This document shows, piece by piece, positions 49,372 through 56,186 of a DNA stretch of 64,000 nt (position 1 is its first letter; every line of letters begins with the position of its first letter). The stretch covers positions 24,914 to 88,913 of the forward strand of contig CAXMSN010000067.1 in assembly GCA_964196275.1 (NCBI GenBank), given 5' to 3'. The notes under the pieces were generated by a model. That model searched no databases and was not told the DNA's origin. It was given only the letters and a program-made list of their open reading frames with translations. The position numbers and the translations under genes were made by a program. This DNA is from UBA5794 sp964196275. GTDB taxonomy: Bacteria > Actinomycetota > Acidimicrobiia > Spongiisociales > UBA5794.

Positions 49372-49956
49372 CTAGTGGGCTTCTTTTTCGACTTCCTCGG
49401 CGGTATGGAGATTCACGGGTGCGATTCGGTCGAACCACACCTCGTCGACGCTGTTCGCATGGAGCGAGATCGAGTCGAGGAGATCGACATCGCCCTCCTG
49501 CCCAAGAAGATGCGCCCACATTTCGGGGCCAATGACAACGGGGAGGCCTCGGGCATACCGATACTTGGGCACGACGACATCCGCATCGGATGCGAGCGCC
49601 GCAGCGATCAGCTCGTTGACAATCTCCGGGTGTACGTCGAGCTGATCGGCTCTACCGAGTACACAGCGTTCAACCGAACGGTTCCGCGTCACAAGGTCGA
49701 GCGCGGCACGGATCGGAGATGAATTCCCCTCGCCCCACTCCGGATCGATCACGAGAGTGACCCCGACTTCCTCGATCGTGTCAGCGATGAGGTCAGCGTC
49801 CGAGCCGAGCACAACGACACGCTCATCGACGTTCCAGGCGAGGCAGCCTTCGATCGCTTGGGCCACCATCGAGCGCCCATGAACGGCAGCGAGGTACTTG
49901 GTCTCTGCGAAGTCTTGTCCCGCGTCGGCGGCGAGGATGATGGCGACGGTTGACAC
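49372..49956 (-). CDS. MobA/MocA-like nucleotidyltransferase, degenerate signature
   Basis: A 194-residue protein with the GT-A-like fold of the molybdenum cofactor cytidylyl/guanylyltransferases. The N-terminal loop, normally LAAGxSxRxGxxK, here reads LAADAGQDFAETKYLAAVHG: the Gly of AAG and the Arg are replaced by Asp, while the Lys is kept. GVTLVIDPEWGEGNSSPIRAALDL retains the substrate-side block, but CVLGRADQLDVHPEIVNEL has R in place of the usual C/GD pattern. Activity is uncertain. GTG 49956 follows AAGGGAG. No molybdopterin gene is nearby. Confidence 0.72.
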   Translation of the reverse strand: MSTVAIILAADAGQDFAETKYLAAVHGRSMVAQAIEGCLAWNVDERVVVLGSDADLIADTIEEVGVTLVIDPEWGEGNSSPIRAALDLVTRNRSVERCVLGRADQLDVHPEIVNELIAAALASDADVVVPKYRYARGLPVVIGPEMWAHLLGQEGDVDLLDSISLHANSVDEVWFDRIAPVNLHTAEEVEKEAH

Positions 49957-49998
49957 GATGGCTCCCTTTGCTGCGGAACGGTACCTCGGCGTCACCGC

Positions 49999-50493
49999 CT
50001 ACCAGTTGGCGCCCTGCGAATCGGTGAGAGCCGAGAGCAAGTCCGACTGGAGATACCCCAGCCATGCGAGCGCCGCAAGACCGGGGTCGTCGGAGATGCG
50101 GGCCTCCCAACCCTCACCTGACTCGAACACTCCAGCGCGTGCGGCGAGCGCAAGCCTTGCCCTGTTGATCACGCGAAGGACGGACTCCGCCTCGTCCAGC
50201 GACATCGAGGACTCTCCGCGCAAGAGAACGTCGAGGGCTGCGATATCGGCTGCACGGTCACCCGTGCGCTGCGTGCCTATGAGTTCATCGAATTCGTCAG
50301 ACGCGGCAGCGTCATCTGCATACGCCGGTCGATTCATCACGGCTACAGCCGGATCTGTGTCGTGTGTTCCGACCGATGCGAGGAGATCGGGAATCTGAAC
50401 CAGAAGCGCCTTGTCATCAACAGTGAGCGAAGTGACGATGCGGTCGTCTGATCGCGAGAACAGGGCCGTCACGATCGCCCCATCGTCGCCCAC
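49999..50493 (-). CDS. DUF2017 family protein
   Basis: A 164-residue helical, acidic protein. Position directly after clpS, with a 25-bp overlap, and features such as LDEAESVLRVINRARLALAAR and LAWLGYLQSDLLSAL match the actinobacterial DUF2017 family, whose genes regularly follow clpS (Rv1331-Rv1332 order in M. tuberculosis). Function is unknown; the tight conservation suggests a link with ClpAP/ClpC adaptor activity. Confidence 0.85.
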   Translation of the reverse strand: MGDDGAIVTALFSRSDDRIVTSLTVDDKALLVQIPDLLASVGTHDTDPAVAVMNRPAYADDAAASDEFDELIGTQRTGDRAADIAALDVLLRGESSMSLDEAESVLRVINRARLALAARAGVFESGEGWEARISDDPGLAALAWLGYLQSDLLSALTDSQGANW

Positions 50494-50753
50494 AGCCCAT
50501 AGTTCTGGAGTCGGTAGACGGCGAGTTCCGCTGGCTCCAACATCCCTGTGAACACCACCGCCTTGCCCTCGTTGTGGACCGAAAGCATCAACGATGTTGC
50601 CTTGTCAAGATCGAACGCAAAGACCTGCTGGAACACATACACAACGAAGTCCATCAGATTGACAGGGTCGTCCCAGACGATCACAACCCAGGGAACGTCG
50701 GGGTCTGCCCGCTCGGTGACCTCGGGTTCCACAACCGGAACGGTCGTTGTCAT
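50469..50753 (-). CDS. clpS: ATP-dependent Clp protease adaptor ClpS
   Basis: A 94-residue N-degron adaptor that delivers substrates with destabilising N-terminal residues to ClpC/ClpA. The binding-pocket motif WVVIVWDDPVNLMDFVVYVF (the usual DD-PVN signature), the VHNEGKAVVF segment with its His and ELAVYRLQNYGLWATMGRS are present. A disordered N terminus of about 22 residues precedes the core. Its ATG overlaps the stop of the upstream HTH gene (ATGA). Confidence 0.94.
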   Translation of the reverse strand: MTTTVPVVEPEVTERADPDVPWVVIVWDDPVNLMDFVVYVFQQVFAFDLDKATSLMLSVHNEGKAVVFTGMLEPAELAVYRLQNYGLWATMGRS

Positions 50754-50983
50754 TGTCTCGCGGGCTGCTCTTCGACAGCGGCGTCGACGTCGGCTGAGCG
50801 TTGGGCATTGATCCAGTCCTCGAAATCGACCTTTGCGACTCTCCACTCCCTGCCGAACTTGACCGCACGAAGCTCTCCCGTCCGAAGGACCGACGTCACG
50901 ACGAATGTCGACACGTCCATGTACTCACAGATATCAGCAACAGTGAGCCATGGCTTGTCGATGTCGACGGAAATTCGGTCCAT
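50750..50983 (-). CDS. Helix-turn-helix DNA-binding protein (BldC/excisionase-like)
   Basis: A 77-residue small winged-helix protein: WLTVADICEYMDVSTFVVTS forms the HTH and LRTGELRAVKFGREWRVAKVDFEDW the wing, the pattern of HTH_17/excisionase and BldC proteins. No integrase is near, and it is translationally coupled to clpS, so a phage excisionase is unlikely. ATG 50983 is chosen because TACGCT ends 6 nt upstream and the fold begins right after it; longer in-frame starts (51010, 51019, 51043) add only low-complexity sequence. Confidence 0.8.
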   Translation of the reverse strand: MDRISVDIDKPWLTVADICEYMDVSTFVVTSVLRTGELRAVKFGREWRVAKVDFEDWINAQRSADVDAAVEEQPARQ

Positions 50984-50989
50984 GCGTTC

Positions 50990-50995
50990 AGCGTA
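50990..50995 (-). promoter_or_regulatory. -10-like hexamer TACGCT for the HTH-clpS-DUF2017 operon
   Basis: Minus-strand TACGCT ends 6 nt before ATG 50983. Confidence 0.45.
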
Positions 50996-51123
50996 GGGCA
51001 GTCGACTCATTGATTCCATAGTGTTCAGAAACCGCTTGCGCACAATGCAGGACGAACGTATCGTCAGCGGGCTTCAACTCGCCGACCCAAACTGTGGCCG
51101 ACGGGAGCGGGCGGAGAGATATG

Positions 51124-51148
51124 CACCGGTGGGTCCTTCCCACCGGTG
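51124..51148 (+). terminator. Orphan terminator-like hairpin
   Basis: CACCGGTGGG (51124-51133) pairs perfectly with CCCACCGGTG (51139-51148) around TCCTT and is followed by TTTGT, as in a plus-strand intrinsic terminator. The nearest upstream plus-strand gene end is at 46190-48736, so it has no obvious client. Confidence 0.6.
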
Positions 51149-51185
51149 TTTGTCGTTCAGATACCGAACGCCGAGAGCGTACGAC

Positions 51186-51217
51186 TTGACATTGTATGTA
51201 ACGATATGGTTACATAC
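51186..51217 (+). promoter_or_regulatory. arsR-AHSA1 promoter with overlapping operator
   Basis: TTGACA (51186-51191) and TTACAT (51210-51215), spaced 18 bp, form the promoter. GTATGTAA (51194-51201) and TTACATAC (51210-51217) are perfect inverted repeats separated by 8 bp and cover the -10, as expected for an autorepressing ArsR operator. The ATG at 51222 is 6 nt from the -10. Confidence 0.7.
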
Positions 51218-51221
51218 GCTG

Positions 51222-51530
51222 ATGCAAGCACTTGGCGTACTCGCTGACCCGATCAGACGAGAGATAATCGAGACACTTCTCGAACACGAGGAAGATGCAG
51301 GATCGTTGGCGGCCCGGTTCACCGTCAGCCGCCCAGCCGTTTCCCGCCATCTCCGCGTACTCAGGGAGGCAGGTCTCGTACGCGTGGAGGTCGATGCTCA
51401 ACGACGCGTCTATCACGCGGAACTCGCACCGCTTGCCGAAGTCGACGATTGGATCGGCCGCTATCGGCAGTTCTGGTCAACCAAACTCGACGCACTTGAC
51501 ACCTATCTCGAAGAGGAGACACGACAATGA
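51222..51530 (+). CDS. ArsR-family transcriptional regulator
   Basis: A 102-residue winged-helix repressor (MQALGVLADPIRREIIETLL, then FTVSRPAVSRHLRVLREAGLV). The PAVSRHL recognition helix and the absence of Cys metal ligands place it with the ArsR regulators that accompany AHSA1/SRPBCC proteins rather than metal sensors. It overlaps the AHSA1 gene by four bases. The perfect inverted repeat in its promoter is the likely autoregulatory site. Confidence 0.9.
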   Translation: MQALGVLADPIRREIIETLLEHEEDAGSLAARFTVSRPAVSRHLRVLREAGLVRVEVDAQRRVYHAELAPLAEVDDWIGRYRQFWSTKLDALDTYLEEETRQ

Positions 51531-52006
51531 CAATTCAACTCGGAACCCTGGCGTTCGAGGGCTCGGACACCGTCATCACGTTCACGCGTTCCTACACGGC
51601 AGCACCCGCGAAGGTGTGGGATGCGATCGCAACTCAGGAAGGACTGGCCGGTTGGCTGGCTACAGGGACCTTCGAAAGCCACCTCGGTGGGGACGTCAAC
51701 TTCGTCTTCGACGAGGAGAACTACGTCACGGGCGAAGTGACCGTCTGGAATCCGTATTCCGAACTCACCCACACGTGGGTCATCAACGGCGAAGTGCCAT
51801 CGAGCCTGTCCTATCTGCTCCAACCAGAGGGCTCAGGCACGAAGATGACGCTGATCCACACGAAGCTGCCGGAACAGATGGCTGGTGGCTACACACCCGG
51901 CTGGCACGCCTATCTGGACCGCCTCGACCAGCTGATCGCCGGCACGGACCCGAGTTCGTGGGATGAACTGTTCAACGCAATCGCTCCTCAGTACATGCCT
52001 CAGTAG
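51527..52006 (+). CDS. AHSA1/SRPBCC domain protein
   Basis: A 159-residue Bet v 1-like fold protein (activator of Hsp90 ATPase homologue family). AAPAKVWDAIATQEGLAGWL near the N terminus, FVFDEENYVTGEVTVWNPYSEL and the C-terminal GWHAYLDRLDQLIAG are the usual blocks. It likely binds a hydrophobic ligand; pairing with ArsR is widespread in actinobacteria. Translation is coupled to arsR through ATGA. Confidence 0.9.
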   Translation: MTIQLGTLAFEGSDTVITFTRSYTAAPAKVWDAIATQEGLAGWLATGTFESHLGGDVNFVFDEENYVTGEVTVWNPYSELTHTWVINGEVPSSLSYLLQPEGSGTKMTLIHTKLPEQMAGGYTPGWHAYLDRLDQLIAGTDPSSWDELFNAIAPQYMPQ

Positions 52007-52044
52007 GCCCGGCCACAGACGAGACAGAAATCACAAAGATTGGG

Positions 52045-52065
52045 GTTGATACGACCCGACTCAGG
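52045..52065 (+). promoter_or_regulatory. HspR operator (HAIR-like) in the dnaK promoter
   Basis: GTTGATA-N7-ACTCAGG matches the HAIR consensus CTTGAGT-N7-ACTCAAG at 10 of 14 positions, best in the right half. It overlaps a -35-like TTGATA (52046-52051) and lies just before the -10 TATAGT (52067-52072), so bound HspR would block the promoter. hspR is the fourth gene of the same operon. Confidence 0.7.
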
Positions 52066-52066
52066 T

Positions 52067-52072
52067 TATAGT
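52067..52072 (+). promoter_or_regulatory. -10 element TATAGT of the dnaK operon
   Basis: TATAGT lies 15 bp after TTGATA and gives a leader of roughly 90 nt before the dnaK ATG, which has AAAGGAG upstream. Confidence 0.6.
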
Positions 52073-52168
52073 CTGTCATTCGACTAAGAACTGGGTGCGT
52101 TTCAGACGTGCCCGATCGAAAGACACACGTCGACGGACCACGCGTCCATCGACAAAAGGAGTATCACC

Positions 52169-54049
52169 ATGGGAAGAGCTGTCGGAATCGACCTCGGAAC
52201 CACAAACTCTGTCATCTCCGTCCTTGAGGGCGGGGAGCCACAGGTCATCGCAAATGCAGAAGGCGCCCGTACCACCCCATCGGTGGTGGCGTTCGCCAAG
52301 AACGGCGAGGTACTGGTCGGAGACCAGGCCAAGCGCCAGGCCATCACGAACCCCGATCGCACGATTCGCTCGGTCAAGCGCCACATGGGCACCGACTGGT
52401 CGATCGAGATCGACGACAAGAGCTACACGGCTCAGGAGATCTCTGCGCGCATCCTTCAGAAGATGAAGGCTGACGCTGAGGCGTACCTGGGAGAGCCGGT
52501 AACGAATGCCGTCATCACGGTTCCTGCCTACTTCGGGGACGCACAACGACAGGCGACCAAGGAAGCCGGCCAGATCGCCGGGCTCGAAGTCGAACGCATC
52601 GTCAATGAGCCGACAGCTGCCTCACTTGCGTACGGCCTCGACAAGGTCGATACGGACGAGCTCATCCTCGTCTACGACCTCGGCGGCGGCACGTTCGACG
52701 TGTCCGTCCTCGAGATTGGCGAAGGCGTCTTTGAGGTCAAGTCCACGGCCGGCGACACGAACCTCGGTGGTGATGACTGGGATCAGATCGTCATCGACTG
52801 GCTCGTCGACGGGTTCAAGGCGAAGAACGGCATCGACCTTTCGTCAGATGCCATGGCGCTGACACGGCTCAGGGAAGCTGCAGAGAAGGCCAAGATCGAT
52901 CTCTCCTCCGTACAGGAGACAGAGGTGAATCTTCCGTTCATCACTGCGAACGCTGACGGCCCGATCCACCTGCTCGAGAACCTGACCAGAGCTGAGTTCG
53001 AGCGCATGACCGCTGCTCTTGTCGAACGCACCAGAGCACCGTTCGATCGTGCAGTGAAGGACGCAGGTGTTTCGGTCTCCGAGATCGACCACGTGATCCT
53101 CGTTGGAGGCACGACCCGTATCCCCGCTGTACAGACGCTCGTGAATGAACTCGCAGGCAAGGAAGCCAACAGGAGCGTGAACCCCGACGAGGTTGTCGGT
53201 CTTGGTGCTGCCATCCAGGCTGGCGTGCTCTCGGGAGATGTCTCAGGCATCCTCCTGTTGGACGTGACACCGCTGACGCTCGGCATCGAGACCGAGGGTG
53301 GCGTATCGACGAAGATGATCGAGCGCAACACAACGATCCCAACCAAGCGGACGGAGATCTTCACGACGGCGTCGAACAGTCAGCCAGAGGTTGACATCCA
53401 TGTCATCCAGGGCGAGCGTGCAATGGCCCGTGACAACAACAGTCTCGGCCAGTTCAAGCTCGACGGGATCGCACCGGCCCCGCGCGGTATCCCCCAGATC
53501 GAGGTCACATTCGATATCGACACGAATGGCATCGTCTCGGTATCGGCCAAGGACCTTGGTACGGGCAAGACGCAGCACGTGACCATCACGGGCGGTACGG
53601 CTCTCGAACAGGACGACATCGACAGGATGGTCAACGACGCTGAGACCTACGCCGCAGAGGACGCTGACCGCAAGGAGGCTGCCGAGGCCCGCAACGCTGC
53701 GGACCACGCTGCCCACACGGTTGGAACCCAGCTGGCGGATCACGGTGACAAGTTGACCGAGGACGAGAAGGCGCCGATACAGGCAAATCTCGACTCGATG
53801 AAGGAATTGCTCTCTACCGATGCGACGTCGACCGAGGCGTTGAAGACGGCGACAGACGAACTTCTCAAGAGCGCTCAGGCGATCGGCGAGAAGATCTACG
53901 CCGCTGCCCAAGCTGAGGCCGAGGCGGCTGCAGCAGAGGGTGACGAAGGTTCGTCAAACGACGATGTCGCCGAGGCCGAGGTTGTGGATGCCGACGTTGT
54001 AGATGCCGACGTCGTAGATGCCGAGGTTGTGGAGGATGAGGAGGCGTAG
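52169..54049 (+). CDS. dnaK: Chaperone DnaK (Hsp70)
   Basis: A 626-residue Hsp70. The ATPase domain (about 1-370) shows GIDLGTTNSV, VPAYFGDAQRQATKEAGQIA, LVYDLGGGTFDVSVLEIG and VILVGGTTRIPAVQTLV. The substrate-binding domain follows (LLLDVTPLTLGIETEGGV, then QGERAMARDNNSLGQFKLDG). The C-terminal tail is acidic with repeated VVDADVVDAEVV-type units. It folds nascent and stress-damaged proteins with GrpE and DnaJ, which follow at once. Heat induction through HspR is likely from the operator upstream. Confidence 0.97.
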   Translation: MGRAVGIDLGTTNSVISVLEGGEPQVIANAEGARTTPSVVAFAKNGEVLVGDQAKRQAITNPDRTIRSVKRHMGTDWSIEIDDKSYTAQEISARILQKMKADAEAYLGEPVTNAVITVPAYFGDAQRQATKEAGQIAGLEVERIVNEPTAASLAYGLDKVDTDELILVYDLGGGTFDVSVLEIGEGVFEVKSTAGDTNLGGDDWDQIVIDWLVDGFKAKNGIDLSSDAMALTRLREAAEKAKIDLSSVQETEVNLPFITANADGPIHLLENLTRAEFERMTAALVERTRAPFDRAVKDAGVSVSEIDHVILVGGTTRIPAVQTLVNELAGKEANRSVNPDEVVGLGAAIQAGVLSGDVSGILLLDVTPLTLGIETEGGVSTKMIERNTTIPTKRTEIFTTASNSQPEVDIHVIQGERAMARDNNSLGQFKLDGIAPAPRGIPQIEVTFDIDTNGIVSVSAKDLGTGKTQHVTITGGTALEQDDIDRMVNDAETYAAEDADRKEAAEARNAADHAAHTVGTQLADHGDKLTEDEKAPIQANLDSMKELLSTDATSTEALKTATDELLKSAQAIGEKIYAAAQAEAEAAAAEGDEGSSNDDVAEAEVVDADVVDADVVDAEVVEDEEA

Positions 54050-54092
54050 GCCTTCTCATCTCCCTCACCTCGCTACAAGAACGGACGTCACC

Positions 54093-54698
54093 ATGAACGA
54101 CCACAGCCAGCCATCCGACGAGCAGCCACCTCGGGACGCCGTAGGCGAACCGACGGTCGCCGAGCTCGTTGAGATGTTCGATGCCGGACACTCGGCAGAG
54201 AGTCTCGGAATAGCCTTGCCCGACGACCCGGAAGAGGCGCAGACACTGCTGATCCGCGAGCTCGGTGAAGCGCGCCAGGAATCGGGTGAGCTTCTTGCGA
54301 ACCTGCAGCGTGTCGCCGCCGAGTTCGACAACTTTCGCAAGAGGACCGAACGCGATCAACTCGAGAACGTGCAACGCGCAGGCCAACGCGTCATCGAGTC
54401 CTTGCTCCCAGCCCTCGACGGCTTGGATGCCGCTCTCATGCTCGAGGGGACAACCGAGGGTGAAGAGAAGATGCTCGAAGGGATGCGGAGCACTCATGAC
54501 CTCTTGATCGAGGCACTCCAGCAGGACGGCCTCGAAGCCGTCGCCGGCGTTGGACATCCGTTCGACCCCGCGGTGCATGAAGCGGTGTCTGTGATCCCCG
54601 GTGAGGGAGAACAGATCGTCCACCAAGAGTTGAGAAAGGGATACGTGATGCGAGGGAGGGTCATTCGACCGAGCCTCGTGATCGTAGGACATGCGTAA
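54093..54698 (+). CDS. grpE: Nucleotide exchange factor GrpE
   Basis: A 201-residue protein that promotes ADP release from DnaK. An acidic, disordered N terminus precedes a long coiled coil (about 50-110: ELGEARQESGELLANLQRVA, NFRKRTERDQLENVQ) and the C-terminal beta-wing (GHPFDPAVHEAVSVIPGEG, VHQELRKGYVMRGRVIRPSLV). Start ATG 54093 follows dnaK by 43 bp. The stop overlaps the dnaJ start by 8 bp. Confidence 0.96.
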   Translation: MNDHSQPSDEQPPRDAVGEPTVAELVEMFDAGHSAESLGIALPDDPEEAQTLLIRELGEARQESGELLANLQRVAAEFDNFRKRTERDQLENVQRAGQRVIESLLPALDGLDAALMLEGTTEGEEKMLEGMRSTHDLLIEALQQDGLEAVAGVGHPFDPAVHEAVSVIPGEGEQIVHQELRKGYVMRGRVIRPSLVIVGHA

Positions 54699-55602
54699 GG
54701 AATGGCTCGAGAAGGACTACTACGCCGAACTCGGCGTTGCCAAGGACGCCTCCCACAAGGAGATCAAGAAAGCGTTCCGCTCGCTCGCGCGCAAGTTCCA
54801 TCCTGACAACAACCAGGGGGACAAGGCTGCAGAGACGCGTTTCAAGGAGATCAACGAGGCGTACGACACCGTCGGAACAGAAGAGACGCGCAAGGAGTAC
54901 GACCACGCACGCGATGTCGGCTACTTCGTCGGGGACCCCGGCGGTGGCCAGCACCGTGTCAACGTGGACGAGATGTTCGGAGGCGGCTTCTCAGGAGGAT
55001 CGGCGCAAGATCTCTTCGGAGGATTTCAGGATCTCTTCACAGGAGGGCGCCAACAGGCTCGGCCCACCAAGGGCCCAGACGCGACGGGCTCCGTGTCTCT
55101 CAGCTTCCACGAGGCTCTTGAGGGAGCGACCCGCGAACTTGTCGTGAACGGATCAGCGGTGAAGGTGGGGATCCCGAAAGGCATCTCCACCGGAACCAAG
55201 GTTCGCGTCAAGGGCAAAGGTGGGTCTGGCGCAAACGGGGGTCCCAGCGGGGATCTCTACGTCGAGATCGCTGTCGGGAGCCACCCGATCCTCGGTCGAT
55301 CGGGCAAGAGAGACCTCACAATCGACATTCCCATCACCTATCCCGAGGCAGCTCTCGGTGCAACGATCTCTATCCCCACGCTCAATGGCACCACCAAGAT
55401 CAAGGTGCCAGCAGGTACGAGTTCGGGTACGACGCTGAAGCTGTCTGGCAAGGGTGTCGAGACCGCACGATCCACAGGAGACATGCTCGTGACACTCACG
55501 ATCGTGGTGGGCAAGGATCCGACCGCAGCCGAAACAGAGGCACTTGAGGCACTGAGAGAAGCAGAGGCAGCGCGCAACCCGCGTTCGCATCTAGGAGGGT
55601 GA
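54691..55602 (+). CDS. dnaJ: DnaJ-family co-chaperone without zinc finger (CbpA-like)
   Basis: A 303-residue Hsp40. The J domain (about 8-72) has YYAELGVAKDASHKEIKKAF and the invariant HPD in KFHPDNNQ. A Gly/Phe-rich region (about 88-120, MFGGGFSGGSAQDLFGGFQD) follows, then the two C-terminal beta-sandwich domains (GSVSLSFHEALEGATRELVV, GDLYVEIAVGSHPILGRSGK). The four CxxCxGxG zinc repeats are absent, making it type II, although it occupies the dnaJ1 position of actinobacterial operons. It stimulates DnaK ATPase. Confidence 0.93.
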   Translation: MRKEWLEKDYYAELGVAKDASHKEIKKAFRSLARKFHPDNNQGDKAAETRFKEINEAYDTVGTEETRKEYDHARDVGYFVGDPGGGQHRVNVDEMFGGGFSGGSAQDLFGGFQDLFTGGRQQARPTKGPDATGSVSLSFHEALEGATRELVVNGSAVKVGIPKGISTGTKVRVKGKGGSGANGGPSGDLYVEIAVGSHPILGRSGKRDLTIDIPITYPEAALGATISIPTLNGTTKIKVPAGTSSGTTLKLSGKGVETARSTGDMLVTLTIVVGKDPTAAETEALEALREAEAARNPRSHLGG

Positions 55603-55603
55603 C

Positions 55604-55993
55604 GTGAACGACCGCACAGACGCCGTATACATCATCTCGGTCGCCGCGGAACTCGTCGGCATGCATCCCCAAACGCTGCGGGGCTATGAGCACAAGGGTC
55701 TCGTCGCTCCGTACCGCACGCCGGGAGGAACGAGGCGTTACAGCACCGAGGACCTCGACCGGCTCCTCCTCATCCAGGAACTCTCCAGCGCCGGCGTCAA
55801 CCTCGAAGGCATCAAGCGGATCCTCCTGCTCCAAGCTGACAACGCTCGCCTCGCAAATCAGGTGTCTCGGCTCAGGCGCCTCCTTGAGGACTCGGAGCGC
55901 CGTCGCAGCGTCACCCCCGGCCGCACCGTGCTGAGATTCGGAGCCTCGAACCGGTCAAGCCTCCCGGACATCATCCGCAGGAAACCCTTCTAG
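55604..55993 (+). CDS. hspR: Heat shock repressor HspR (MerR family)
   Basis: A 129-residue MerR-type repressor. The N-terminal winged helix reads YIISVAAELVGMHPQTLRGY and GLVAPYRTPGGTRRYSTEDL, followed by a coiled-coil dimerisation helix (IKRILLLQADNARLANQVSR) and a basic tail. In actinobacteria HspR binds HAIR sites with DnaK as co-repressor. A HAIR-like element lies before dnaK, so the operon is probably autoregulated. GTG 55604 is preceded by GGAGGGTGA. Confidence 0.94.
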   Translation: MNDRTDAVYIISVAAELVGMHPQTLRGYEHKGLVAPYRTPGGTRRYSTEDLDRLLLIQELSSAGVNLEGIKRILLLQADNARLANQVSRLRRLLEDSERRRSVTPGRTVLRFGASNRSSLPDIIRRKPF

Positions 55994-56000
55994 ACGCTGG

Positions 56001-56006
56001 TAGCTT
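56001..56006 (+). promoter_or_regulatory. -10-like hexamer TAGCTT before a 56-codon gene
   Basis: TAGCTT ends 6 nt before ATG 56013. Confidence 0.4.
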
Positions 56007-56012
56007 CTTCGC

Positions 56013-56183
56013 ATGAAGACACTCGGACTGTTGGTCGTTGGCGGGGCGATCGTGGTGATGATCGTTCTCGGCCAGAACCACGAGGACGGCATCTCCGGTG
56101 TCTGGAACGACCTCATCGGCACCGAAGAACCACACATCGCCAAGATCGAGGTCGAGTACGAACTCGACATCTCAACACCGTGA
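56013..56183 (+). CDS. 56-residue putative small membrane-anchored protein
   Basis: The protein has one hydrophobic helix (MKTLGLLVVGGAIVVMIVLG) and an acidic extramembrane tail with Trp and His (SGVWNDLIGTEEPHIAKIEV, then a DISTP end). No family is recognised. Support is the tight TAGCTT-ATG spacing and the fit between two longer genes: 19 bp after hspR and 3 bp before the convergent E1 stop. It may be a third-party member of the stress operon or independent. Confidence 0.55.
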   Translation: MKTLGLLVVGGAIVVMIVLGQNHEDGISGVWNDLIGTEEPHIAKIEVEYELDISTP

Positions 56184-56186
56184 CCA

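Noticed and set aside
50750..50983. Prophage excisionase
   Set aside because: No integrase, attachment sites or phage genes are nearby, and it is translationally coupled to clpS.
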